Source: Enterococcus lemanii (GTDB taxonomy: Bacteria > Bacillota > Bacilli > Lactobacillales > Enterococcaceae). From it: a stretch of 64,000 bases of DNA. Within the stretch, counting starts at the first letter, position 1. Every line of letters begins with the position of its first letter. Under the pieces are notes generated by a model. That model did not search any database and was not told where the DNA came from. It worked only from the letters and a program-made list of their open reading frames with translations. The stretch covers positions 1 through 64,000 of the forward strand of contig NZ_JAFBFD010000001.1 in assembly GCF_016909125.1 (NCBI RefSeq), given 5' to 3'. This document shows, piece by piece, positions 51,033-60,959 of the stretch. The translations under genes and the position numbers were made by a program.

Positions 51033-51962
51033 CTACCTAACTCCTTTGTCAAAGAATTCCATTTTATTCGTTTCCCAGTTCATGATTTTTACGCGTTTTC
51101 CTGACTTTATCCTCCATTGTTCCTCTGGCTCTTCATAATCAAAAAGTGACATTTGTACTTCAAGAATCTTTTCGCGTTTTTCCGTTAATGGGATGATATA
51201 CTTCAAACCATCCATCTGAAAAAGATTGTAACTGATAATTTTCGCTATATTTGCAAACAAGCCATAAGTTGGTTCTTCGAGCCATTTTTGAAAATAATAA
51301 TCTCTGTATGTGTAAAGAAGATTTTCCCTAGCAAGTAAAAGTGAGTCACCACTCCACTCAAAACCATAGCTTGATTTATACGCTTCAACCACTAAACGTT
51401 GCCATTCTGCTTTATCGTCAACTTCTGCATTGATACGTTTAAGTTTCCTATCGACAAAGCCAACCCGTTTAGTAAGTGGCACTATTTCACCAGTTTCCAT
51501 ATCATAACGAGTCGCCATATAGGGCGCTTCACCAGCTGTAATCTCTAACCAAGTCCGCTTCACGTACGTTTCCAAATCATCGTTTATATAATCTTTTTCA
51601 ATCTCATCATTTTGCTTCTTCACAATCCAGGTAGGTGTGAACACCTCTGCTTTTGATTTGGTTCGTTCTTTTTGCATCTCCTTAGATTTGAGAGCACGCG
51701 GTTTAATGATATTTCCCATTCGCCCTGTAACTAATTCAGGTAACATCTGAGCAGTTGCCGCATAAGCTTTTGAGCCGAACTTCACATAATTTTCGTTTGC
51801 CCATATAATATTTTTTTTCTTCTTCGAAGTTGATGTCGTTCGATCAATTAACAAAATATCCAATATGCCAGGCATTTGTTCACGTATTGTATTTTCAAGA
51901 ATATCGGTCGAGCTAATCGAAACGATATTTCTATTTTTATTTTCTTCAATTGAATTAATCAT
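51033..51962 (-). CDS. Restriction system subunit-M-like protein with EVFTP motif
   Basis: 309 residues from ATG 51962 (MINSIEENKNRNIVSIS), with TAGGAGATACT ahead; a TTG slightly upstream is an alternative start. Motif KAEVFTPTWIVKKQNDEI and the block WLEITAGEAPYMATRYDMET, then RVGFVDRKLKRINAEVD, occur in proteins annotated as restriction endonuclease subunit M. No NPPY or SAM motif is visible, so it probably is not a complete methylase. It is followed after 2 bp by the helicase fusion gene, so they act together. Confidence 0.78.
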   Translation of the reverse strand: MINSIEENKNRNIVSISSTDILENTIREQMPGILDILLIDRTTSTSKKKKNIIWANENYVKFGSKAYAATAQMLPELVTGRMGNIIKPRALKSKEMQKERTKSKAEVFTPTWIVKKQNDEIEKDYINDDLETYVKRTWLEITAGEAPYMATRYDMETGEIVPLTKRVGFVDRKLKRINAEVDDKAEWQRLVVEAYKSSYGFEWSGDSLLLARENLLYTYRDYYFQKWLEEPTYGLFANIAKIISYNLFQMDGLKYIIPLTEKREKILEVQMSLFDYEEPEEQWRIKSGKRVKIMNWETNKMEFFDKGVR

Positions 51963-52029
51963 AGTATCTCCTACAAACAAATAATCGCCTCCTCTCGCCA
52001 TGGTTTAATCATCTCAACTACAGTCTTAA

Positions 52030-52176
52030 TTATGATAGTAGATGTCCAAAATTCTCCACCAGCTTTTCCTTCAAAGCTGGCAAACTATTCGCTTCTTTAG
52101 GAACCCAGATGATATTCTCTGCTTCGTATTCATCTCGGTCTTCTTCAAATCCTATGTTTCCTGTTTTCTCGGTCAT
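52030..52176 (-). pseudogene. Remnant of hsdM (type I methylase subunit), internal deletion
   Basis: A 48-residue frame starts MTEKTGNIGFEEDRDEYEAE and continues [13 protein letters not shown]. In HsdM the start MTExxGxIGFExxLW and the later segment EDRDEYxAENVFWVPxEAR are about 60 residues apart; here they are joined. A C-terminal remnant of 15 odd residues follows. It has a start codon with AAGGAAAAAG ahead, so a peptide may still be made, but not a methylase. It stands between the Xre regulator and the EVFTP gene. Confidence 0.65.
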
Positions 52177-52193
52177 CTTTTTCCTTCAAATGT

Positions 52194-52787
52194 TTAATAG
52201 TTATGATCTTCAAAGACTTCGAATATTTCACCTTCAAAGCCTTCTTGTTCTGGTTCGCTGCTTACCCAATCAGGTAAGACTTCGTAATAGTGTGCCAACG
52301 CTTCAATCGTTTTATGGAGAACGGATTCATGCTGGACTTTTTCAAGTAGTTCTACCATAAGCTTATACGTCTCCATATATGGGTTGTTTTCCACCACATT
52401 CATTGCAGCCTTAAACCTTGATATGAGTTTTGCTTTTTCAATATCTCGTTCGATGGCATTCATTTCTTCTTTATCGTAAATGGGAACTTCAACAAGATCA
52501 TTAATCTCTCCCAAAGAAAACTGCTGCTCATGCTTCTTGATTACAGGCTTCAGATCTCTTTTCAGCTTTTCCTTCTGGATTTCCAACTGATCAATTTCTG
52601 TAAGCTCACGTCCAAAGTAAGACACATCAATTCCAAAAAGTTCTTCTAAAATCGGTAGATACTTTTTTGGAATGTTCTGTCGCCCTTTCACCCACATGTT
52701 TATATTTTGTTTTTTAATACCAAGTTTTTCTGCAAGTTCTATATGTTGAAGGTTATAGAGGTTTAAAATATATTCTAATCCAATCAA
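52194..52787 (-). CDS. Xre/Cro-CI family helix-turn-helix regulator
   Basis: 197 residues from TTG 52787, chosen since AGGAGGTG lies 7 nt before it (a longer 212-residue frame covers the leader). HTH at about 5-60: NLQHIELAEKLGIKKQNINM, WVKGRQNIPKKYLPILEELF. The rest is a helical dimerisation or effector part (EKLKRDLKPVIKKHEQQFSL, IERDIEKAKLISRFKAAMNV). It is the first gene of the element beside rlmD and has a strong promoter flanked by an inverted repeat, so it is likely a self-regulated repressor of the element or the island. Confidence 0.85.
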   Translation of the reverse strand: MIGLEYILNLYNLQHIELAEKLGIKKQNINMWVKGRQNIPKKYLPILEELFGIDVSYFGRELTEIDQLEIQKEKLKRDLKPVIKKHEQQFSLGEINDLVEVPIYDKEEMNAIERDIEKAKLISRFKAAMNVVENNPYMETYKLMVELLEKVQHESVLHKTIEALAHYYEVLPDWVSSEPEQEGFEGEIFEVFEDHNY

Positions 52788-52818
52788 GTTCTCACCTCCT
52801 GGTGCAGAGCTATAATTC

Positions 52819-52868
52819 CACTTAATATTCATTATACTTCATTTTATTGACTCAGTCAATATTAAGTG
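52819..52868 (-). promoter_or_regulatory. Promoter of the Xre gene inside an inverted repeat operator
   Basis: Minus strand -35 TTGACT (52854-52859), 17 bp, -10 TATAAT (52831-52836). Perfect 11-bp arms CACTTAATATT (52819-52829) and AATATTAAGTG (52858-52868) bracket it. TTGACTGAGTCAA, a second palindrome, covers the -35. Strong sign of autoregulation. Confidence 0.75.
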
Positions 52869-52883
52869 TAAATATTTTCTGAC

Positions 52884-52894
52884 TTTTTGACAGC
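52884..52894 (+). other. TTTTTGACAGC motif near the right end
   Basis: Same 11-mer as in both left att-like copies, here on the opposite strand, so that it again points outward from the element. It may mark an attachment-site arm. Confidence 0.3.
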
Positions 52895-52899
52895 AATTC

Positions 52900-52943
52900 T
52901 ATCAACTCACCATTGTTTTGCCAATCATCTTATCAACTCACCA
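52900..52943. repeat. Two direct repeats TATCAACTCACCA
   Basis: 13-bp repeats at 52900-52912 and 52931-52943, 31 bp apart (about three helical turns), between the Xre promoter and rlmD. They could be binding sites for a regulator or recombinase. Confidence 0.45.
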
Positions 52944-53087
52944 CATCAACAATTATTTCGGCTGATATTTTTTTATTTCACCAATCTTGGATAACTTCCC
53001 TCATAGTAAAAATCCGCGATTATCCTTCCGGCTTAGAACCAGATCTCAAATCACGGAAAGCCTTTATTTACTTATCTTATTACACGC

Positions 53088-54461
53088 TTACTTATCCACC
53101 CTTGACATCAATACTACCGTCTCAACGTGATGCGTCTGCGGGAACAAGTCAACCGGCTGTACCACTTTCGCTTCATAGCCACGTTCTTTAAATAAGACTA
53201 AGTCGCGGGCCATTGTAGCTGGATTGCATGAAATATAAACAACTTTTTCTGGTTGCATATCGCAAGTCGCTTCAATAAAGCTTGCGTCTAAGCCTTTTCT
53301 TGGTGGATCCACAAAGACTACATCTGGTTCAATGCCGACTTTTTGCCATTGGGCCATCATTTTTTCGGCTTTACCGACTAAGTAGGTCGCGTTTTCAATG
53401 CCGTTTAATTTGGCATTTTCGTTGGCATCGCTGACGGCTTCTGCAACAATTTCCATTCCATAGACGTGTTTGACTTGATTGGTAATGCTTAAGCCAATTG
53501 TACCAATACCAGCGTATGCATCAATCACGGTATCCGTTGGTTTTAATGCTGCGAACTCGAAAGCTTTTTTGTAAAGATTTTCGGTTTGAACAGTATTGAC
53601 TTGGTAGAATGATTTAGCTGAAATACGGTACGTTTTGCCAAGTAATTGGTCTTCGATGTATGCTTGGCCGTAAAGTACGTTTTCGATTGGGCCTAAGATG
53701 ACGTTAGTTTTTTCTTCGTTCACGTTTTGAATCACTGAAACGACTTCCGGAATTTGTTCTTTAATCACAGCCGCAATTTCTCGGCCTTTAAAGAATTTGG
53801 CACGACGGGTCACTAAAACAATCATCATTTGGTGTGAGTAGTGGCCGCGACGGACAACAATATGGCGCATAAAGCCTTCATTCATTTCTTCGTTATAAGC
53901 CGTAATGCCAAAGCGTGATAAAATATCGCGAACTTTGATAATCGCTGCATCAATCGCTGGGTCTTGAATATAAAAGTCTTCGACTGGAATGATTTGATGG
54001 CTATTTTTACGGTAAAAGCCGGTGACAAGTTCGCCCTCTTTTTTGCGCACTGGGATTTGGGCTTTATTGCGGTATTGGATAGGATTTTCCATCCCTAAAG
54101 TTGGTAAAACTTCAACTTCAGGCATTTTAGCAATTTTGGTCATGACTTTTTCAACTTGTGTTTGTTTAAACAGTAATTGTTGTTCGTAGCTTAAATGGCT
54201 AAGTGGCGCAATGCCTGTTCTTAACAAGTTTTCGTTAATAACTTCTTGACGATCAGGGCTAGTTTGGATGCGTTCAATAACTCTTGCATAACCAAACTTG
54301 GTACCGACTTTCATAATTTTAGCTTGAATGATCTCACCTGGTAAGGCATTTTCTATAAAAAGCGGATAGGTATCGACTTTAGCAACCCCCAAGCCTTCAT
54401 GTGACAAGTCAATAATTTCAACTTCTAATTCTTGGTTCTTTTTTAGATTGATTGGATTCAT
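53088..54461 (-). CDS. rlmD: 23S rRNA (uracil-5-)-methyltransferase RlmD/RlmCD type
   Basis: 457 residues, full length. N-terminal TRAM domain (about 5-60: EVEIIDLSHEGLGVAKVDTY), SAM-binding VIDAYAGIGTIGLSI, and catalytic segment VDPPRKGLD followed by YISCNPATMARDL with the nucleophilic Cys. The cluster of four cysteines of the E. coli enzyme is absent, as usual in Gram-positives. It methylates uracils in 23S rRNA. Its 3' end (HHVETVVLMSRVDK) abuts the inserted element. A similar gene end lies at 1925-1975, so this gene is the probable target; it remains intact. Confidence 0.92.
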   Translation of the reverse strand: MNPINLKKNQELEVEIIDLSHEGLGVAKVDTYPLFIENALPGEIIQAKIMKVGTKFGYARVIERIQTSPDRQEVINENLLRTGIAPLSHLSYEQQLLFKQTQVEKVMTKIAKMPEVEVLPTLGMENPIQYRNKAQIPVRKKEGELVTGFYRKNSHQIIPVEDFYIQDPAIDAAIIKVRDILSRFGITAYNEEMNEGFMRHIVVRRGHYSHQMMIVLVTRRAKFFKGREIAAVIKEQIPEVVSVIQNVNEEKTNVILGPIENVLYGQAYIEDQLLGKTYRISAKSFYQVNTVQTENLYKKAFEFAALKPTDTVIDAYAGIGTIGLSITNQVKHVYGMEIVAEAVSDANENAKLNGIENATYLVGKAEKMMAQWQKVGIEPDVVFVDPPRKGLDASFIEATCDMQPEKVVYISCNPATMARDLVLFKERGYEAKVVQPVDLFPQTHHVETVVLMSRVDK

Positions 54462-54511
54462 TTTGGTGCTCCTTTATGTTTTTATTACTTGTATTTTAAC
54501 AAAAAGACGGC

Positions 54512-54562
54512 AAGAAAGGAAATAAGAGCCAAACAAAAGTGTTTCTCTCTTATTTCCTTCTT
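54512..54562 (-). terminator. Intrinsic terminator after dgkB
   Basis: AAGGAAATAAGAG (54516-54528) pairs perfectly over 13 bp with CTCTTATTTCCTT (54547-54559), extended by more pairs outside, and CTTTTTG follows on the minus strand. It ends the gat-dgkB transcript ahead of rlmD. Confidence 0.75.
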
Positions 54563-54566
54563 ACAA

Positions 54567-55577
54567 CTATTCAGTTTGTTTTTCGTAATTACTTTCTTTT
54601 AAACGTTCGACTTCTTCTAAGAATTCTTTGCTGACTTCTTCGTATTCGCCTAGAATCGCCTCGTCTGGAATGGCATCTAAATCGGCATAAAATTCAATAT
54701 GGTTATGTAAATTCTCAAATGTCATCGGCGCATCACCACCATATTCGCCGTCTAAGTTAATCATTAAACGCTTGTCTGGTTCGGATAAATTGACTTCAAG
54801 TTTCGATGTTTTCGTATATAATACGCGCCGGTCGTTGATATGTTTGCCACCATTAATCATTAAAGCAACGAGATGCATAATTTCAAAAACGTTGGCTGTT
54901 TTGACAATGATTAAAGAGAATTTCCCATCATCGAGTTTGGCATCTGGAACAATTTGCTCAAACCCTCCAACTGAATTGGTTAAACCAAGGAAGAACATCG
55001 AGGCATTGCCATCATACTCCCCATCATCATACTTTAAATGCATTTTGATTGGTTTGATCCGAGGCAACAACTCAGCTCCTTTCGCTAAGTAAGCCAAATA
55101 ACCAAAAATACTTTTCAGCTCTGAAGGTACTTCATAGGTGAGTTCGGTTAAGTGACCACCCGCGGCAATATTGATAAAATATTTTTTATCGGTTTTGCCA
55201 ATATCCATTTTGACGGTCTGATTTTTCAAAATCACTTCGGCGGCTGCACGAATATTGTCACGAGGAATTTTTAAGGCACGTGCGTAGTCATTGGTTGTCC
55301 CCCCTGGAATAATGGCCATTTGTGGGCGTTTTTCTAGGGGGGCGATGCCATTGACGACTTCATTAATCGTGCCATCGCCGCCAGCTGCTACGATTAAATC
55401 AAATCCGGCTTCAGCGGCTCTTTTGGCTTCTTTTTTTGCTGAATCTGGTTCAGGAGTTGTCGCAAAAGCACTCGTTTCAAATCCAGCTTGTTCTAACACA
55501 TCTAAAATATCAGGCAAACTTTTTTTTACCAATTCTTTCCCTGAGGTTGGATTATAAATGACCCGAGCTTTTTTCAT
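54567..55577 (-). CDS. dgkB: Diacylglycerol kinase
   Basis: 336 residues. The N-terminal ARVIYNPTSGKELVKKSLPD and the nucleotide-binding AAGGDGTINEVVNGI, followed by PGGTTNDYARALKIP, identify the DAGK_cat fold, and the C-terminal half completes the YegS/DgkB family protein. It phosphorylates diacylglycerol for phospholipid recycling on the inner membrane face. It is 9 bp after gatB, consistent with one operon. Confidence 0.93.
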   Translation of the reverse strand: MKKARVIYNPTSGKELVKKSLPDILDVLEQAGFETSAFATTPEPDSAKKEAKRAAEAGFDLIVAAGGDGTINEVVNGIAPLEKRPQMAIIPGGTTNDYARALKIPRDNIRAAAEVILKNQTVKMDIGKTDKKYFINIAAGGHLTELTYEVPSELKSIFGYLAYLAKGAELLPRIKPIKMHLKYDDGEYDGNASMFFLGLTNSVGGFEQIVPDAKLDDGKFSLIIVKTANVFEIMHLVALMINGGKHINDRRVLYTKTSKLEVNLSEPDKRLMINLDGEYGGDAPMTFENLHNHIEFYADLDAIPDEAILGEYEEVSKEFLEEVERLKESNYEKQTE

Positions 55578-55586
55578 GGGATACTC

Positions 55587-57017
55587 CTATCTTTTCGCTA
55601 ATTCTTCTTGAAGTAACTTATTCACGATACCTGGGTTGGCTTGTCCTTTTGTCGCTTTCATAATTTGCCCAACTAAGAAGCCGACTGCACGGTCTTTTCC
55701 GTTTTTGAAGTCTTCAATTGATTTTTCATTGTTATCTAAAATTTCATTAATGATTGGCAATAATTGACTTGGATCAGAAAGTTGAATTAAGCCTTTTTCC
55801 TTTACCACTTTTTCTGCATCGCCGCCGTTAATAATTAGCTCACGGAAGACTTTTTTCGCGATTTTTGAGCTAATTGTACCATCAGCAATCAAGCGAATCA
55901 TGCCAGCTAAGTTTTCAGGCGTTAATTTTGTTTCGTGTAATTCTAATTTTTCACTGTTTAAATAAGCAGAGACTTCACCCATTAACCAGTTTGATGCTTG
56001 TTTGGCATCGGCGCCTGCTGTAATTGTCGCATCAAAGAAGTCCGACATTTCTTTGGTTAATGTTAAGACCATGGCATCGTATTCTGGTAAGTCTAGTTCT
56101 TCAATATAGCGTATGCGACGAGCTTGCGGCATTTCTGGTAAGGTCGCACGGATGCTTTCAATCCACTCATCACTAATTTCAAAACGTGGGACGTCTGGTT
56201 CTGGGAAGTAACGGTAATCAGAAGAACCTTCTTTGACACGCATAAGTGACGTTTGACCCGTTGCTTCTTCGTAACGACGGGTTTCTTGTTGAATTTCCCC
56301 ACCAGATAAAAGAACTTTTGCTTGGCGTTTTTCTTCAAAAATCAACCCTCTTTTAACAAAGTTTAGTGAGTTTAAGTTTTTTATTTCTGCTTTGGTTCCA
56401 AATTCTTCTTGGCCGTAAGGGCGTAAAGAGATGTTGGCATCACAACGCATCGAACCTTCTTCCATTTTCACGTCTGATACACCGGTAAATTGGATAATTG
56501 AACGTAATGCTTCTAAATACGCATAGGCTTCTTCCGGTGAACGCATGTCTGCTTCCGAAACGATTTCAATCAGTGGTGTTCCTTGACGGTTTAAGTCAAC
56601 GTGTGAATACCCACCCATGCCGTGCATATTTTTCCCTGCATCTTCTTCTAAATGCACGCGTTCAATGCGAATGATTTTCTTTTTGCCTTCGACTTCAATT
56701 TCAATCCAACCATCGTGGCCGATTGGTTGATCAAATTGTGAAATTTGGTACGCTTTTGGATTATCTGGGTAAAAGTAGTTTTTACGGTCAAAATGCGTAT
56801 CTTTTGAAATTTCGCAATTTAATGCTAACGCGGCTTTCATCCCAAATTCTAAAGCTGTTTTATTCATAACTGGTAAAACGCCTGGATATCCCCAGTCAAT
56901 CACGTGGGTATTGCTGTTTGGTTCCGCACCAAAATGAGCTGGTGCCGGCGAGAAAATTTTAGAGTTCGTTTTTAATTCAACGTGGACTTCTAGCCCAATG
57001 ACTGTTTCGAAGTTCAT
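55587..57017 (-). CDS. gatB: Asp-tRNA(Asn)/Glu-tRNA(Gln) amidotransferase subunit B
   Basis: 476 residues. It begins [20 protein letters not shown] and has [63 protein letters not shown] and a C-terminal GatB/YqeY tail ([20 protein letters not shown]). It binds the misacylated tRNA and activates its side chain. The start codon touches the gatA stop. Confidence 0.97.
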   Translation of the reverse strand: MNFETVIGLEVHVELKTNSKIFSPAPAHFGAEPNSNTHVIDWGYPGVLPVMNKTALEFGMKAALALNCEISKDTHFDRKNYFYPDNPKAYQISQFDQPIGHDGWIEIEVEGKKKIIRIERVHLEEDAGKNMHGMGGYSHVDLNRQGTPLIEIVSEADMRSPEEAYAYLEALRSIIQFTGVSDVKMEEGSMRCDANISLRPYGQEEFGTKAEIKNLNSLNFVKRGLIFEEKRQAKVLLSGGEIQQETRRYEEATGQTSLMRVKEGSSDYRYFPEPDVPRFEISDEWIESIRATLPEMPQARRIRYIEELDLPEYDAMVLTLTKEMSDFFDATITAGADAKQASNWLMGEVSAYLNSEKLELHETKLTPENLAGMIRLIADGTISSKIAKKVFRELIINGGDAEKVVKEKGLIQLSDPSQLLPIINEILDNNEKSIEDFKNGKDRAVGFLVGQIMKATKGQANPGIVNKLLQEELAKR

Positions 57018-58486
57018 TATTTATCTCCTCCTAAAATCACTGGTTTTTTCGTGTGGAAATCAGTTGCTTGTTCAAAAGCATAAGCCGCTTGGTACATGGT
57101 TGCTTCATCAAAATGTTTTCCAATGATTTGTAAACCGATTGGTAAGCCTTCAGAAAAACCAGCTGGAATGGACATACCTGGTAGACCAGCTAAGTTAACT
57201 GGGATGGTTAATAAATCGCTTAAGTACATCGCCACTGGATCATTGATATTTTCACCAATACCGTAAGCAACGTTTGGTGCCGATGGGCCAATAATTAAAT
57301 CATAGTCGTTAAAGACTTGATCGAAATCTTGTTTAATTAATGTTCGAACTTGACCGGCTTTTTTAAAGTGCGCATCATAATAACCAGAACTTAAAGAGAA
57401 ACTTCCTAACATAATGCGACGTTTTACTTCGGTACCGAAACCTTCGCTACGAGAGTTGACATAAACGTCTTCTAAGGTTTCGATGTTTTCTGAACGGTAA
57501 CCATAGCGAATCCCGTCAAAACGTTGTAAGTTTGAACTTGCTTCAGAAGAGGCAATAATATAGTAAACCGCAACCCCATATTTTGAATGTGGTAAGCTGA
57601 CTTCTTCAACCGTTGCACCTAATTCGCGGAACGTATCGGCTGCTTTTAAAATAGCCGCCTTAATATCTGGCTGAATGCCTTCACCTAAGTATTCTTTTGG
57701 TAAAGCAATTTTCATCCCTTTAATGTCACCCGTTAACTTTGCCGTAAAATCAGGTACACTGTGTCCTGCTGACGTACCATCTTTGGCATCAAAGCCACTA
57801 ATGGCATTTAACACATGTGCATTGTCTTCAACATTACGGGTTAATGGCCCAATTTGGTCAAGAGAAGAAGCAAATGCAATGACACCATAACGAGAAACAC
57901 GTCCGTACGTTGGCTTCATTCCAACAATTCCGTTAAATGCAGCTGGTTGACGAATCGAGCCACCGGTATCTGTTCCTAAAGAAACGGGAATTTGTCCAGC
58001 AGCAACCGCCGCCGCAGAACCGCCTGAAGACCCTCCCGGAACTTTGCTATGATCCCAAGCATTTTTCGTCTTCTTAAAGTAAGACGTTTCTGAACTGCCA
58101 CCCATCGCAAACTCATCCATATTGAGTTTACCAACTGGAATCATGTCAGCTTGATAAATTTTATCCATTACCGTTGCATCGTAAATTGGATTAAAGTTAT
58201 ATAACATTTTTGAAGCTGCGGTCGTTAATAAGTCTTTCGTGACAATATTGTCTTTGATCCCGATTGGAATCCCCGCTAAAACATTACTTTCAGTTACTCC
58301 TTTTAAATCGATCGCTTTTGCTAGTTCTAAGGCTTTTTCTTCATTTAAAGTAATAAAACTATCCACTTTTGGCTCTGTGTCTTTAATTCGATTGAATGTT
58401 TCGTGTGTTAAGTCACTTGCCGTAATTTCTTTTGAAACAAGTAAGTTGTGTAACTCAACTAAACTTTTTTTATACAATTCAGTCAT
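57017..58486 (-). CDS. gatA: Asp-tRNA(Asn)/Glu-tRNA(Gln) amidotransferase subunit A
   Basis: 489 residues, amidase signature enzyme. The catalytic Lys is in [12 protein letters not shown], the two serines are in [14 protein letters not shown] and [18 protein letters not shown]. It frees ammonia from glutamine for transamidation by GatB. It overlaps gatC (TAATG) and touches gatB. Confidence 0.97.
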   Translation of the reverse strand: MTELYKKSLVELHNLLVSKEITASDLTHETFNRIKDTEPKVDSFITLNEEKALELAKAIDLKGVTESNVLAGIPIGIKDNIVTKDLLTTAASKMLYNFNPIYDATVMDKIYQADMIPVGKLNMDEFAMGGSSETSYFKKTKNAWDHSKVPGGSSGGSAAAVAAGQIPVSLGTDTGGSIRQPAAFNGIVGMKPTYGRVSRYGVIAFASSLDQIGPLTRNVEDNAHVLNAISGFDAKDGTSAGHSVPDFTAKLTGDIKGMKIALPKEYLGEGIQPDIKAAILKAADTFRELGATVEEVSLPHSKYGVAVYYIIASSEASSNLQRFDGIRYGYRSENIETLEDVYVNSRSEGFGTEVKRRIMLGSFSLSSGYYDAHFKKAGQVRTLIKQDFDQVFNDYDLIIGPSAPNVAYGIGENINDPVAMYLSDLLTIPVNLAGLPGMSIPAGFSEGLPIGLQIIGKHFDEATMYQAAYAFEQATDFHTKKPVILGGDK

Positions 58487-58791
58487 TAGGCGCCGGCCTC
58501 CCCATCATCCATAATTGCTGGTACCTTAATAAAGCCATCTTCTGACTCTGGTACGTTCTTCATTAATTCTGCGCGGTCCCACCCTGGTTGTGCGACGTCT
58601 TCACGCATGACGTTAATCGTTTCTACCACATTTGAAGTAAATGGAACACCCGTTGTATCCACTTCTTCTAAGGTTTCAACCATCTCAATAATTTTGCCTA
58701 ATTGAGTGGTAAATTCTTGTAATTCATCTTCATTAAATGATAATTTGGCTAAGTTTGCCACGTGTTTCACTTCATTTTCAGTAATTGCCAC
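58486..58791 (-). CDS. gatC: Asp-tRNA(Asn)/Glu-tRNA(Gln) amidotransferase subunit C
   Basis: 101 residues, GTG start after GAGGGGATAAAA. The helical start [20 protein letters not shown], then [20 protein letters not shown] and [20 protein letters not shown], is typical of GatC, which clamps GatA and GatB together. It is the first gene of the gatCAB-dgkB operon. About 110 bp of spacer separates it from ligA. Confidence 0.95.
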   Translation of the reverse strand: MAITENEVKHVANLAKLSFNEDELQEFTTQLGKIIEMVETLEEVDTTGVPFTSNVVETINVMREDVAQPGWDRAELMKNVPESEDGFIKVPAIMDDGEAGA

Positions 58792-58906
58792 TTTTATCCC
58801 CTCGATCCTTTCATGCCATTTGCATTTTAATTTTCAATCTATTGTATCATTATTTTAGCTATCTTTAAATGCTTAGCCCGTTTTTTATTCCTGAATCTCG
58901 GTTTAC

Positions 58907-60946
<2,040 letters not shown>

Positions 60947-60959
60947 TTATAAAGCGAAT

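Larger units (their letters stand above)
1972..53100 (-). mobile_element. Integrated prophage-like element next to rlmD carrying lsa(E) and lnu(B)
   Basis: A single co-directional block runs from an Xre regulator beside the rlmD 3' end to three serine recombinase genes and two resistance genes. It contains complete head, packaging, tail, lysis and replication modules. The right edge is set by the rlmD stop (53088), the left edge by the rum-like 3' end at 1925-1975. Gene content (serine recombinases, metK, ParB-methylase, DUF2800/DUF2815/Pol I-type set) matches my knowledge of Phi-m46.1-like streptococcal prophages that target rum. Exact ends are inferred, because no long perfect direct repeat was found. 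Confidence 0.7.

Noticed and set aside
52980-53087. Inverted similarity TCCGCGATT/AAATCACGGA as a terminator after rlmD
   Set aside because: The stem is imperfect with a long loop and no T-run on the minus strand; not convincing.
53088-53150. A long exact duplication of the rlmD 3' end at the left junction
   Set aside because: I compared the last 45 bases of rlmD with the left end and found only protein-level similarity, so a perfect direct repeat is not claimed.
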